DNA of 64,000 nucleotides from Wurfbainia villosa (Eukaryota > Streptophyta > Magnoliopsida > Zingiberales > Zingiberaceae). The DNA lies in the NCBI GenBank assembly GCA_025175895.1, contig CM046003.1:28293245-28357244 (forward strand). Direction: 5' to 3'. A program made the position numbers and the translations under genes. The notes under the pieces were generated by a model. That model worked only from the letters and a program-made list of their open reading frames with translations, was not told the origin of the DNA and searched no databases. Below, piece after piece: positions 34,895-46,533 of the stretch; position 1 is the first letter of the stretch, and each line of letters starts with the position of its first letter.

Positions 34895-35388
34895 TGGAAT
34901 TACTAAAGGGTTGTTTGTAAGTTTTTAAACCTAAATCATCTCACCAATATCTACATGATCAAAACATGTTATTCCTATGTGTTACTGTGAGATGACTTTC
35001 AATTTTACTTGATTAATTTTAATGAATTTAAATTAACCAACATTAGGTTAGATTCGGATTTAGTCTAAGCTCATCAAGTAATCTTTTCAAGAGATTAGCT
35101 TCCAGGTCGTGGCGAGGCACAGAGGCCTTCTTTGATCGGAACAACGACCACTTCCTTAGACAAAGCTAATTTCAAGAAATTGATAACTCGACTTACTTGA
35201 GACTACGTCTTGGTCTAACTAGTTATTTTTGAAAAGAGGCTCCCCGAGGCTCAATCTTTTCGTAGGATTTTAGTTGGTTTATTTTTGAAAAGAGGCTCCC
35301 CGAGGCTCAATCTTTTCGCAGGATTTTAGTTGGTTATGAGTCCTATCTAACCATTCTAAAAATAAAGGAAAAACTAAGCATGCAATTT
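34895..35388 (-). other. Gag-pol spacer of O with a deletion joint
   Basis: Corresponds to the spacers of P1 and P2, with the CTCTGTGCCTCGCCACGACC core at about 35107-35126. The homology to pol ends just after the spacer (near 34890) because protease and integrase were removed. Confidence 0.75.
35224..35335. repeat. 56-bp tandem duplication in the O spacer
   Basis: Two adjacent copies (35224-35279, 35280-35335) start TATTTTTGAAAAGAGGCTCC and differ at only one or two bases, so the duplication is recent. Confidence 0.92.
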
Positions 35389-36758
35389 CTAAGACTTAAC
35401 AAAAATACATTTTGTATTGGCTCCCCCTAGACCATTGAATCGAGTGGGTCTATTCACATAGTGAATTTGGTCCTTGGGAACCCAATACATGTTAGATCCT
35501 AAAGTTGAAATCAAAGTGATCTTAGGGACCCATGCTTGGACATTTTTCTTATGTTGGTTTACTATAGACATATATGACTTATTGGTTGTATTTGAGTTAA
35601 ACCCGAGTCCGGCCTTGTTGTACACGGCCCTTTGTGATCCAAGTAAGAGGTCAAGTCCCTTGGATCCCAAAGTGAACCTTTCCAACGTGTTCCTAAGGTC
35701 TTCGACTTGTATTTTCAAAAGCGAGTTCTCAACTTCAAGCTTTTCAACTTGAGTTGAGTCCTCCTCTTGAATACGAGTAGTCGAAGAGGTTAGGGAGACC
35801 TCATGTTTGAGAAGGTTAACCTCCTCAATTAGGGTCTCGACCTTGGACTCGGACTTAGCTAGTTTCTTATTTAAAAATTTAATTGCACCATACAAAGTAT
35901 TAAGTAACGACCGACTTACCCTTAATGATTCTTTTGAACCGGATACGGATCCGTGGCTTGTCTTGAATGGAAGCTCATCATCGGATTCGGACTCGGACTC
36001 TTCTTCGGTTTCGGAGTCGTGCTCGGTCGGCTTGGCCATTAGAGCTTGGATATCGTCTTCTTCCTCCGGGGGTGGCTTGCTTGGGGGCTTCTTCTTCTTG
36101 GAACCTGCAACTAACGCAATACTCTTCTCGGCCTGGACCACGTTAGTTTGCTCATGTAATTCAAGTTTCGAAAACAATTCGTCTAACCTAATTTTAGAAA
36201 GGTCCTTGGAGACCTTGTAGGCATCGACCATGGATGCCCACAAGGTGGTCCTAGGAAACGAGTTAAGAGAATACCTGATAAGGTCGCGATTCTCGACCTT
36301 TTGTCCGATGGCATGGAGTTGGTTGACGATGTCTTGGATACGAGCATGTAGTTGAGTTGCGGTCTCGTTTTCCTGCATTTTCAAGTTATACAATTTATTT
36401 AAAAGTAAATCTCTTTTACATACCTTCGTGTCGTCGGTGCCTTCGTGTAGTTCCACTAGCTTGGTCCATAAGTCCTTTGCACTAATGAAGGGGCCGACGC
36501 GGTTGAACTCTTCCTTGGACAACCCACATTGCAAGATTTGAGTTGCCTTGGCATCGGCTTCTACTTGTTTTTTCATGGAATTTGACCATTGATCGTAACC
36601 CAAAGATTCACCATCTTCATTAGGAAGTGTGAAACCGGTTTGGATTACGATCCACATCTCGATTTGGGTTTTAAGAAAGCATTCCATCCGACCCTTCCAA
36701 TAAGGAAAGTCATTACCGTTGTAAAACGGGAGGTGCTAAACCCTTCGAGATGGGCCAT
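35389..36758 (-). pseudogene. gag: gag of O, without a zinc knuckle
   Basis: The original start (complement of 36756-36758, MAHLEGF) is followed by a small deletion that shifts the frame. The long open part begins at 36687 (MECFLKTQIEMW) and runs 432 codons to 35389 without a stop. It contains the Gag core, the WASMVDAYKVSKDLS segment, the coiled coil (VETLIEEVNLLKHEV) and the C-terminal YWVPKDQIHY tail. Relative to P2, the lysine/proline-rich stretch PPSKPPPEEED passes directly into DDIQALMAKPTEH. The part with the CX2CX4HX4C knuckle is missing in frame. The RNA-binding step of packaging should be lost, yet the rest is the best open Sirevirus gag frame here. Confidence 0.9.
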
Positions 36759-37118
36759 TTAAAAACAAGAAGAAGAACGACGAAAAGAATCTTGCAAAAC
36801 ACACACGGAAAGAATATTCCAAGACTTTCGCGTCTTGGATTAGTAGCGGGAAGTAAAAAGATATATAAAATGTAACTTGCAAAAGAAATAAACAATCAAA
36901 TGCGAATGTCGTTGAAGTTCGAGGACAACCTTACTCGGATCTAACCCGAAGGACAACCTTATCCGGATCCTAAAGCCTCTAATGCAATTCTATATGTAGG
37001 AGAAGATAAGCAAGTGAAATAATTATACGAAAACAGAAATAAATAAATAAAAATCTGTAAAAAAGAAAAACAAAGCTAGATTGGTGGTTTCACGAATCTT
37101 AGCGCGCTCGATACCAAT
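36759..37118 (-). other. Leader and decayed primer site of O
   Basis: The minus strand reads TGGTATCGAGC at 37116-37106, the initiator-Met site with one base lost. The leader up to gag is non-coding. Two near-copies of ACAACCTTA(C/T)CCGGATC occur near 36922-36968. Confidence 0.75.
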
Positions 37119-38469
37119 TGTTGGATCGAAAGTGTCGCTAGAGGGGGGTGAATAGCGATACGGTGTCGTTAAAAACTTTGCAATAAGTAAAAAGCAAGTA
37201 GAGAATGCACAGGAAATATAAAGTAGACAAGATATTTTACGTGGTTCACAATCTTCGATTGCTAATCCACGGCCCTAGTGATCCTTGATCACGTCACGGA
37301 GGGCAATTCACTAAAACCACTCCTCCTCGTTGGAGGTAGGAGCAACGATTACAAAAGAAATCAAGGCAAAGGACACTCCTTTCCTTGTTACGATTAAAGC
37401 ACAAAGACAATTTAAAGAAGTAGAACTTAAATAAATATACCGACAACTCTTATAAGTAGAAGATGTAGCTTTCGTTGTCGGCGGCACTTCGTCGTAGCAA
37501 ATGTGAGTAGTAGTAACGGCGTTACGACGGCGTGTTGAGAGCTCTTGAATTCTTGTTATTTGCTTGGAGTGAACATGTCTATTTATGGATATTGATCTAT
37601 GAATTTAGACATAGGTAGTGTCCAAGGTGAGGTTCTTATCCCCCAAGACTTGTTCATCCACATCCTTTGCGCCAACTCAAGGATGAGGTGTTTCATCCAA
37701 TCACCTTGTGCCACCTCCAACCTCCTTGGGCGCCAACTCAAGGATGAGGTGTTTCATCCAACCACCTTGTGCCACCTCAAGGAAGCCTTCACGCCAAGAA
37801 GAAGAAGCCATCCAACTTGTGCCACATCAAGGGAGCCAACCATCTTGTGCCACCTCAAGGAGGCCTTCACGCCAAGAAGAAGAAGCCATCCAACTTGTGC
37901 CACATCATGGGAGCCAACCATCTTGTGCCAACTCACCTTATTTTGGGCGTCCACCACAAGGAAGCTTGGTGATGGTTTGGATGTCCACCTTGATGCCACA
38001 TCACCCTTTGTACCAAAACACGAGTCAAGTCCAAATTCACCCCCTTGAAATTCGAGCTCTTCTCGAGGCTGGAACTTGACTAGCAGTTGACTGTAGTCAA
38101 AGGGTTTTGGACTGCAGTACAAGTTAGCTTAAAATATAAAGTGCGATGGTTCTAACCATCTGATCTCGACCTAGACCTTCCATTGGAGGTATTGGGTCGG
38201 ATCTACGCTTAACGACCTTGCTTCGCTTTCACACGAGCTTACCTTGTAGCCTCGCTTCCGGTCTTCACCCGAGTACCTCGGCTTCCTCCGAAGTCCCTCT
38301 GGCGTTGCCCGACCACCTCGGTTCCCACCGGGTGTCGCAGACCTTCCGCTCAACTTTAGCATTTCTGCACACTTAATTGAGCTCGTAAGATAACAAATAT
38401 ACCCTTAACTATTGAGCCTTTTGCCATAATCAAAATACCGGTTCGACTTTGGTGCCCACTGCACCAACA
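37119..38469 (-). repeat. 5' LTR of O
   Basis: 1351 bp. Same repeat clusters as the partner. The start TGTTGGTGCAGTGGGCACC is related to N, P1 and P2, so O belongs to the same broad family. Confidence 0.95.
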
Positions 38470-38875
38470 CGCTCCAACACCGTCATAACGCCGATGCGAC
38501 AACAAGCTCAGATCTTCTTCGTCGGCAGCAACATCTAGTAATATATTTTAATATTGTATTCGTTGTTTTTATTCGTAACGAGGTGAGGTAGGTTTGTTTC
38601 CTCATCCTCGTACTTCCGGATTTTGTGATCGTTGTCTCCTACCTTCAACGAGGAGGAGACGTTATAGTGCTTTGCCCTCCGTACGCGGTCTAGGACTGAT
38701 AGGGCCTTGGAGTAGCAACCGCTGGGTTGTGAACCAAGTAAAATAAACGTGTCACTTTATTTTCCGCTGTGCTTACTCATTTACTTGTGTCTCAACGAAC
38801 GAATTCGAACGAAAGATTTACGATCGCTATTCACCCCCCCCCCCCTCTAGCGACGCTTCTCGATCCAACATCGCA

Positions 38876-39427
38876 TACCCTATACAACACGCACAACCAC
38901 AAAAATGGCATGCAGGCCGTATTATGAATTACAACACATCATCATCCAATCATATTGGGGTTCTTGGGCCATGACCATCATAGAATTATACATAATTCTA
39001 AATTATGTATTTTACAGAAAATTTCTATAATTTTTCCTATTTTTTTCAATTTTATGAGTCACCTCTCCGTAATGGTCCCGCTAAGCGATTTCCAGGCGGA
39101 TCGCGGGACAAGGCCCCTTTCGGGGATAGGGGCAGCATCCCTACTCGCAAAATAAACTTTGTGAGTGTCCCTTCTACGATCTTATAGTGACTTAAGTCGC
39201 TGTCCCAAAAACCTAAAGCGAGAACTTGCCGTTTCAGAGAGTTTTTCTCGGTGGTTGAAGCCTACAAGTGTCTCAACACTCGTTGCTTCGACTCTTCGAG
39301 AAAAATACCCAAAAATTCTATAAAAATAGGAAATTTATATAAACTTAAAAATATTTAATTTTTATATCTAATACAAAATCTACAAATATGAAACACAAAC
39401 ATGCTTCGCACGTGACTCTGATACCAC
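38876..39427 (-). other. 5' leader and primer site of L
   Basis: The minus strand has an AGTGGTATCAGAGTC-type primer site at about 39414-39427, then a non-coding leader with GC-rich palindromic stretches (39073-39150), such as GCGGATCGCGGGACAAGG, like those in the H leader. Confidence 0.8.
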
Positions 39428-41244
39428 TGTTGGACTTTACGAGCCACAAAAACCGCTTTTTACGTTGCGGAAACCTCGGAATGCCCGGCCATAGATCCGT
39501 GCGAAGATATATAAAAAAAACATGTATGTGCTTAAGTAAAGCTAGATCTACCTTAGATCTAGAAGGTGAGAGCATTACCCTCGTAGCGATGCCCTTCGCT
39601 TATCCCGCTCGTCCAAACGCTTTGTCGGAACTCAAGAGTGTCAAGTGTACACTCCTCTACAAGTATCCACACGGACAAATGGTGGAGAAAAACACCTTAG
39701 AGTGTGCAAGCACCCTTTAGGTATTTCGGCCAAGGAAGTCTTGGGAGAGCAAGAAGGAGAGCTAGGAAGAAGATGATGAAGTTACAAACCAAATGAATTC
39801 CCATCAAATGGAAAAAGTGGTCGGCCACTTCAATGGGTGGGGGTTACATGCATGCATGTAACTCCAAGAGCCAATGACTCTTGGTCTCCCTCAAGATGTC
39901 ACACCACATGATAATTCCATGATGATGTGGAACACCATCATTGGCCGGCCCACATGCCATGTCACCATGACATGGCAATTGGTCAAGTCAAAATTGACCA
40001 TTCATCTTCCCTCTCAAGTCAAGTCAAATTTGACCTCTTATCTCCCATGGTTGATCAAATCTAACCACTTGATTCAAGTCAATTTGATTTAATGAATCTC
40101 TATTCATTAATTTAAATTGACTCAATGAATCAAATCTAAATTAGACTCATTCAACACTTGAATCAAATTGAGTCTAACTCAATTAGTCTAATTTGGATTA
40201 CTCTTAATCCAATTTGGTTCATCCCATGAACCTAATCCTCATGGTTCATCATATGAACATAATCTCCATCTAATTGCCCTTTGTGTGTGACCCTATAGGT
40301 TCTTGTAACGTTGGCAATGCTCCTAAACCGATTTAGGAACATAAGCAATGAGCGGTATCTAGCAACACATCATTGCTACCCAAGTTACAAGAATGTTGAG
40401 CTCCAACATCACCTTTGTGACTACTAATTGTGACTCTCACAATATGTGATAATGTTCTTCTATCCTTGACATCTAGATTGACCAATTTAGGCATAGATCG
40501 TGTCATCCTCGGTACAATCTATATCTTGAACTCCAAGTAGACTCGCTCTAATCAAATGAGCTCAATATCTCATATTAACTCATTTGGGCATGGTCATGCA
40601 CTTCGTGGTCTCACTCTATCAAGAATAACAATGTCACTCCCGTCATATAGGAGGGATAGATCCAATCTACATCACTCACATCCCTCCGCATAATTTGTTA
40701 CATACCCAGTAATCGCCTTTATAGTCCACCCATTTACGGGTGACGTTTGACGAAGCCAAAGTATGCAACTCCTTATGTAGGGAGCCATGGTGACTTCAGG
40801 TCTAAGGACTAATAGTCATACTAATAGCCACATGAGAAAGTATATGACACTCATATAATGATCTATGATACTTTCTCATGGCGGGTCATTCAGTATACAT
40901 TCTCCAATGCATACCCATGTGTCAACTTAATATCTCATATCCATGACTTGTGAGATCAAGTCATGGTGTTGACCTACATGCTAGTCTCTACGCATTAACA
41001 TTGTCCCTGAATGTTAATACTTGACTAGAAATGATTAAGAGTAGTGTTCTCTATATCCTCTCATTATCGATTCAACCAATCGATTGATATAGATAAGAAC
41101 CTTCTACTCAAGGACGTTATTATACTTAGTTATTTGACACCAATACAAGTAAATATAATAACCATGTCTTTATAAATAGGAATATGATATAATAAAGTCC
41201 ATACAACAATCATCACATGATTGGCTCTAGGGCTTTCACTAACA
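39428..41244 (-). repeat. 5' LTR of L
   Basis: 1817 bp, TGTTAGTGAAAGCCC to TAAAGTCCAACA on the minus strand. It matches 28147-29935 closely, with a roughly 30-bp difference near 39650. Confidence 0.93.
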
Positions 41245-42190
41245 GAATCATCTTCCTCCTTATCAATGAATAGCAATGATGAAGCCTACATGGTAAGAAA
41301 GGTGAGACGTGCTTTAAAGAGTTTTAGATTTAACAAGTCTCATGATAGGAGAAGGCCAAGAAGGAAGTTAATTTGCTATAATTGCCAAGGAGAGGGACAT
41401 ATGAGGGATAAGTGTCCCTTATTGAACAAAAGCAAAGAAGAAGAGAAGAAAAAGGATAGCAAGAAGAAGGGCAAAAAGAAAGAAGAGAAGAAGCACAAGG
41501 AAAAGAAGAAGTCAAAACCCCACAACTTGAAGGCCACATGGGATGATCCATCCTCATCGGAAGAAGAACAAGCATTCACAAGTCTTGCACTTATGGCGAT
41601 AGAAGACTTGGACTCCACCTCCTCCGAAAAAGAAGAAACAAGATCAAGTGAGGAGAGCTCAAGTGTAGGGGGAGCATCCTCATCGAAATCAGAGGAAGAA
41701 GATATGGTAAGTATGGTAAGAAATCTTCCTACTCAAGAAATTATTTCTATGATTTCTAGTCTTACTAGAGATTTATTTAGGAGTAAGAAAAATAAATGCA
41801 TGCTTGATGATATTAGGAAATTATAATAAAAGCTAGAAAATGCATGTTTAAATGTTAATGATAATGCTGCTTCTTCTATGACTAGTGATGCATGCTTAGT
41901 AGAAGAAAATAAGGCCTTAAGGGAAAAGGTAGATTATTTAACTAAGGCCTTAGAAAAGTTCACAATTTAAATACCTAAATATGATCATAGGGAATCAAAG
42001 AGCTAGCTTTAACAAGAAAGGTCTAGGATATAAAGGATCCAAGAATGAGAAAGCATATCATTGTTTAATTGCAGGGGGTCAAGCCAAAACAACTACAATG
42101 GTAACTAGAAAATGGATCCCAAAGGAATACTTGGTGAACCCTATTGGAAAGAATCTATATTGGGTTCCCAAGTCAATCCTTAAGGGTTAG
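41245..42190 (+). pseudogene. gag: gag of M, second fragment
   Basis: It resumes after L at GAATC (41245-41249). The first open frame runs to 41826 and contains one zinc knuckle CYNCQGEGHMRDKC (41373-41414), a long lysine/glutamate tract and an acidic serine tract, then LTRDLFRSKKNKCMLDDIRKL before a TAA. The reading continues with a stop and a shift to 41981-42190, which carries the Sirevirus tail GLGYKGSKNEKAYHCL and KNLYWVPKSIL and ends naturally. There is no pol after it. In an intact copy this would be the packaging protein of a gag-only element. G has the same C-terminal layout. Confidence 0.88.
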
Positions 42191-43372
42191 AAAATTCTAG
42201 GTTAGTCAACCATAAGTGGACTTAATTTATATCATGATAAATGGTTGACTTAGGATGATGTGGGTAGTGATATTTGAATTATGAGCATGGTGGATGATGT
42301 GAGTATAATGTTTAAATCATGATACTTGATATACTTGATATACATGTTTATAATCATGATTCATGATTTGGATGGTAGTGTTGGGTGATGATAATGTGTG
42401 ACCTATGAATTGAATGATATACTTGATTTATCATGATGTGTAGTTAAGGATAATACTTGAATTCATGGTCATGCTTGTTGATACTTAACCTTGATAAAAA
42501 TTGCATGAAATTGATGGTTAAGTACAATACTTTAGGTACATCTCACACTCACTATAGGTTAACTTGATTAAAAACATAGCATGAGTGAGATGTTAGGTTG
42601 ATACAAATGGTCCACTAATGCTTATGACATTTAGATGGTCATTTACAAGTATCATGATAGCAATAATAGACCAATCATGGAGAAAGCATATGTTTAATTC
42701 ATAGACATATTGCCCAAAGATCATGGTTGGATATTTTAAATATTTTCAAAACCATTTCTTGTTTTATAATCTGTGTATTCATGTTTTAAATCATTTCAAG
42801 GCAAAAACTAGTTCTTAAAATTGATACATGATTGAAGGTTTTTGCAACTTTTGAGTTTTTTTCAAATGATTGAAAATTGAATGGATTTTCATGAAAACTT
42901 ATTTTTCATTGATGAAGGACTTTACAAGAAATGTGTTTTCAAAATTTCACGATTTTTTAAAATTTCTAGAATTTTTAATGCATTTTCGAATTTCGGTCCA
43001 AAATTCAAAAAACTAGTTTTACTTGTGTTAGTCGACTATCATTCTGATAGCAATCGACTGATGACTGTACATGAGCACAGTAACCTGTTTTGATAGGTTT
43101 TGAGGCTGATTTTGGTATTTTTCTTCCTTTAGACCTTGATGTCATGTTATATAACATATGTTTAGTATTTTTGATGGTGTCAAAGGGGGAGAAAATGTGG
43201 GTTTAAGTTAATCATGCTAGGGGGAGAATTAGCATGTGTTAAGGGGAAGTTGCATGTATTTAGGGGGAGTGTTGGATACTCATTATGTTTACATGCTTTC
43301 CTTGCCTTAATGTATTTTGTTAATGGTTTACCTAACTTAAACATGGTTGCCACACATCAAAAAGGAGGAGAT
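42191..43372 (+). other. M 3' internal region, no pol, purine tracts at the end
   Basis: AT-rich with repeated CATGATGATACTTGA-like words at 42250-42480. A TCGACTATCATTCTGATAGCAATCGACTGATGAC stretch at 43031 resembles the LTR palindrome. GGGGGAG tracts are at about 43186, 43219 and 43262, and AAAAAGGAGGAGAT at 43359-43372 touches the LTR. No gene. Confidence 0.75.
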
Positions 43373-44710
43373 TGTTAGGGCAATCAATCCAAGTATGGAT
43401 TAAGGTTTTGATGTGTGTGGCAAAGGTTTAAGTTAGGATATTTATGTGATTTGATATATGTGTTGAAGTCATGCAGGACTTAGTAATTCACACATGTGTT
43501 GGCTTGACGAAATTATTGGTGAGTTCACCATCTCATGGCTCAGGTCTTTGAGTCGGTGAAGGACGGCATTGTGAAGCCGTGCGCTTGGTGCATCTGAGGA
43601 ACCGTTGGACGAGCAACATTAGAGTGAAGCCAAGGAAGTAGACTTCAGGGTGAGACACGAAGGATGGTATTGCAAAGTCGTGCACTTGGTGCATCCGAGG
43701 GACGTGGCCGGACGAAGAGAACTTCGGCGAGGAACTTCAAGGGAGATGAGAGAATGAGCGAAGTGTAACGTAGCTTATAGGTGAACTTGGCTGAATGGCT
43801 AAGTCAAGAGTCGGATGCTCAACTGAGTGGGTTGAGATTTTACCCGACAAGTCGGATGCTCAAACTAGGGTTTGAAGTTTTACTCGACGTGGGATCAAGT
43901 CAGATGCTCAAACATTAGTATGAGGTTTTACCCGACAAATGGGAGTGGCGGATGCTCAATCGAGTGGGTTGAGGTTTTACCCGACCGTCAGATGCTCAAA
44001 CAAGCCATTTGTTTGAGGTTTACCCAACATCAGTCGACTGCCAAGTATTAGCAGTCAAACTGCTCCAAGTCAACTTGAGTTTTACTGGTGTTCGCCTGAT
44101 TTGCCCGAATAGCAGTCGACTACCAAAGGTGGCAGTCGACTGCCAAAAGTGGCACGGGCACAGAACGCTTCATAGTCGATTGATCAATCGACTACGGGGC
44201 GATCAGTCAAACTGGCGAGATCGCCAGTCGACTGCCAAGCCGACTGTTGGATGGTGACGATCGCGATTCAGACGGGAAGATTTCGCCCCTCTCTATAAAA
44301 AGAGAGGGTGTGGGCTTTAGGGAGGTTCATCTTCATACTCCTAAGTGCTCCACACATTCCCAACTCCTTCTCCTTGCTTTTATTTCAATCCTATTGTAAG
44401 AATGAGTGTTTGTTGTAAGAAGGGTTACCTCCACCTTGCTTGGGAAAAAGGAGAGACTAGTGAAGGTTTAGGAGTGATTCACCTGGAATGAATCAGTTCG
44501 TGGATTAGCGACAAGGGTCGTGAACCACGTTACATTGTTTGTTAGCATTATTCTTTCTTTTACTTCTTGTGTTTTGTCTTAATTACTTTGTTTAACATAA
44601 TTCCGCTGTGAAAACCTAATCGTAGACAATTAAGAAGCGATCGATTTCCATCGCCAAGCAAAAAGGGCTATTCACCCCCCCCTTTCTAGCCGGCCACCGA
44701 TCCTCCAATA
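43373..44710 (+). repeat. 3' LTR of M
   Basis: 1338 bp. TATA box CTATAAAA at 44293-44300. U5 C-tract near 44672-44683. The last bases CCAATA are followed by GATCT. It contains the modules CGAAGCCGTGCGCTTGG-like at 43575-43720 shared with G. Confidence 0.93.
44029..44250. promoter_or_regulatory. CAGTCGACTG array in the M 3' LTR
   Basis: There are eight to nine sites between 44031 and 44250, including CAGTCGACTGCCAA (44031), GCAGTCGACTACC (44110), GCAGTCGACTGCC (44133), AGTCGATTGATCAATCGACT (44174) and CCAGTCGACTGCC (44225). They lie about 45-265 bp upstream of the TATA box and form the richest array in the window. Confidence 0.6.
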
Positions 44711-44715
44711 GATCT

Positions 44716-45660
44716 GTACAACTCATCATTAATCGTATTATATCTAATAGAGTACGATTTTTTCTCTTGGATACACCATTCCACTGTGGTATTCCTAGTG
44801 GAGTGAGTTGAGATCGTATCCCAAACTCAACTAGATAGTCATGAAACTCTTGGCTAAGGTATTCCCCACCTCGATCTAATCGAAGCATCTTAATACTCTT
44901 ACCAAGTTGGTTTTGTACTTCATTCTTGAATTCTTTAAACTTTTTAAAGGATTCTGATTTGTGTCTCATAAGATACACATATTCATATCTACTGAAATCA
45001 TCAGTAAATGTAATGAAGTACTGATAACCTCCTTTGGCTGCGACTTTGAAAGGACCACAAACATCACTATGTATGAGGCCTAACAAATCTGTCGCTCGTT
45101 CGCCTTGTCCACTAAATGGAGTCTTGGTCATCTTGCCTAAAAGACAAGATTCGCATGTCTCATATGATTCAAACACAAATGAGTCCAGTAATCCATCTCT
45201 ATGGAGCTAGGATATATGACTCTCATTTATGTGACCCAAGCGACAATGCCAAAGATATATCTGATTTAAATTATTAGATTTGAATCGTTTAGTATTTATG
45301 TTATAGACTGGGTTTTCTAGATCTAGAAGATAGAGTCCATTCATCAAATGTTCATTGCAATGGAACATTTCATTTAAATAAATAGAACAACATTTGTCCT
45401 TTATGGTAAATGAAAAACCTTTCTTGTCCAAAAAAGAAATAGACATAATGTTCTTTGTTATTACAGGTACAAAATAGCGCTCATCAAGTTCTAAAATCAA
45501 ACCACTTGGCAATGATAAGAAATATGTTCCTACAGCTATAGCAGTAACTCTTGCATCATTGCCCACACGTAGGTCCACCTCTCCTTTCGTCAATGGTCTA
45601 CTTCTTCTCAGGCCTGCACATTAGATAAAATGTGAGAAGCACAACCGGTATCCAATACCC
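44716..45660 (-). pseudogene. pol: pol of H, 5' half (protease, integrase core)
   Basis: Protease shows VLDTGCASHILSN, with the DTG encoded at 45652-45644, broken by a frameshift near 45610. The frame 45593-45207 carries the rest of protease and the GAG-pre-integrase part (LWHCRLGHINESH). The frame from 45176 holds the zinc motif second half (CESCLLGKMTKTPF) and the integrase core with IHSDVCGPF and RLDRGGEYLSQEF. The third catalytic acidic residue is replaced: GVSKRKNRT has Lys where the family has Glu. The sequence stops at MMSCTDL, where M is inserted, and continues at 27135. Even before M landed, this integrase may have been inactive, if the substitution is older. Confidence 0.9.
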
Positions 45661-45732
45661 ATGAAGAAGATATAGATAGATTAACTTCTATAACATGTAT
45701 ACCTAAAGCAGAAGTCTCATTTTGCTTCTTCT

Positions 45733-46533
45733 TTACTTCCTCAAGGTACCTTTTACAGTCCTCTTCCAATGTCCAGCTTCCTTACAGTAAAAGCAATTCC
45801 CTTCCTTGGCCACCATACCTTTGGGCTTCAATGCTTTCTTGCCTTTTTCTTGGGCCTTGCCTTTAGACTTCTTCTTACCCTTGCCCTTTTTAACCATAAG
45901 TACATCACTAGTACTAGGTTGTATCTTCTTAAGATTGCTCTCAGCAATTCTCAACATGCTTAAGAGCTTAGGCAACGGTTTGTCAATTTCACTCATGTAA
46001 TAGTTCATGACAAATTGACTAAAGCCTCTAGGCAATAACTGCAGAATAAGGTCAGTGGCCAACTCTTGGCCTAAAGGAAATCCCAATCTCTCTGGATTCT
46101 CAACGTACCCAATCATCTTGAGTACATAAGTTCCTACGGGTGTTCCTTCTTGCATCTTGCATTGAAACAATGCCTTAGATACCTCAAATCTCTCATGCCT
46201 CGCTTGCCCTTGATATAGTTGTTTCAGGTGTGCAACCATAGCAAAGGCATCCATATTCTCATGTTGCTTCTGAAGCTCAGAGTTTATGGTTGCAAACATA
46301 AGGCATGATGCATCTAATGCATCATCTTGATGCTTCTTGTAAGCATCCTTATCAGCACGAGTGGCATTGCTGGTGGGTGGTTCAGGAATGGGTTGCTCTA
46401 GTACATAGAGTTTTCGCTCCTGTTTGAGAACTATTCTCAAATTCCTGTACCAGTCAATGAAGTTTGCTCCATTGAGCTTGTTCTTCTCAAGGACCGATCG
46501 TAGAGAGAGGGTATTTGACATATTTGAAGACAT
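45733..46533 (-). CDS. gag: gag of H (Angela-type), nearly intact
   Basis: A 266-residue open frame with a natural start MSSNMSNTLSLRSVLEKNKLNG and no internal stop. The segments WYRNLRIVLKQERK, DALDASCLMFATINSELQ, QARHERFEVSKALFQCKM and TDLILQLLPRGFSQFVMNY follow Angela/BARE-type Gag over most of its length (UBN2-type domain, roughly residues 60-200). A lysine/glycine-rich part leads to a zinc knuckle CFYCKEAGHWKR at residues 247-258, whose last Cys is lost because the frame changes to TVKGTLRK. A frameshift there probably separates it from protease. The product would form the particle in the cytoplasm. It is the only full-length-looking gag in the window, although its element is split. Confidence 0.82.
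   Translation of the reverse strand: MSSNMSNTLSLRSVLEKNKLNGANFIDWYRNLRIVLKQERKLYVLEQPIPEPPTSNATRADKDAYKKHQDDALDASCLMFATINSELQKQHENMDAFAMVAHLKQLYQGQARHERFEVSKALFQCKMQEGTPVGTYVLKMIGYVENPERLGFPLGQELATDLILQLLPRGFSQFVMNYYMSEIDKPLPKLLSMLRIAESNLKKIQPSTSDVLMVKKGKGKKKSKGKAQEKGKKALKPKGMVAKEGNCFYCKEAGHWKRTVKGTLRK

Larger units (their letters stand above)
31993..38469 (-). mobile_element. Element O: deleted Sirevirus-type retrotransposon in solo LTR N
   Basis: Minus-strand LTRs are at 37119-38469 and 31993-33328. Target duplication CGCTC at 31988-31992 and 38470-38474. Gag is present but without its zinc knuckle. Protease and most of integrase are deleted near 34894. RNase H and the end of RT are deleted near 33845. 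It is the innermost and so the youngest insertion of the five-deep chain. Confidence 0.93.
31327..38870 (+). mobile_element. Element N: solo LTR of the P-type Sirevirus family, split by O
   Basis: Pieces 31327-31992 and 38475-38870 join to one LTR of about 1060 bp, from TGTTGGTGCAGGGGCACC to CGATCCAACA, flanked by TCGCA at 31322-31326 and 38871-38875. No internal sequence or second LTR is present, so LTR-LTR recombination removed the rest. TATA box at about 31916-31924. C-tract at the U5 end (38833-38846). Confidence 0.92.
28147..41244 (-). mobile_element. Element L: internally deleted Angela-lineage element in M gag
   Basis: Minus-strand LTRs are at 39428-41244 (5') and 28147-29935 (3'). 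Target duplication GAATC at 28142-28146 and 41245-41249. Between the LTRs, apart from the nested N and O, only about 1.9 kb remain: RT/RNase H remnants (29936-30620) joined directly to leader sequence (30620-31326, 38876-39427). Gag, protease and integrase are absent. Confidence 0.9.
27141..44710 (+). mobile_element. Element M: gag-only Sirevirus-like retrotransposon in H integrase
   Basis: Target duplication GATCT at 27136-27140 and 44711-44715. Left end TGTTAGGGCAATC, right end CCAATA (a decayed CCAACA). It holds a truncated 5' LTR (27141-27800), part of gag (27801-28146), the inserted element L, the rest of gag (41250-42190), a 3' region without any pol, and a complete 3' LTR (43373-44710). 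The primer site and 5' half of the internal leader are lost by a deletion at 27800. Confidence 0.9.

Noticed and set aside
39388..39720. 110-codon frame running from leader into LTR
   Set aside because: Crosses the primer site and LTR boundary of L. The same LTR frame appears at 28150-28423 as read-through from M gag.
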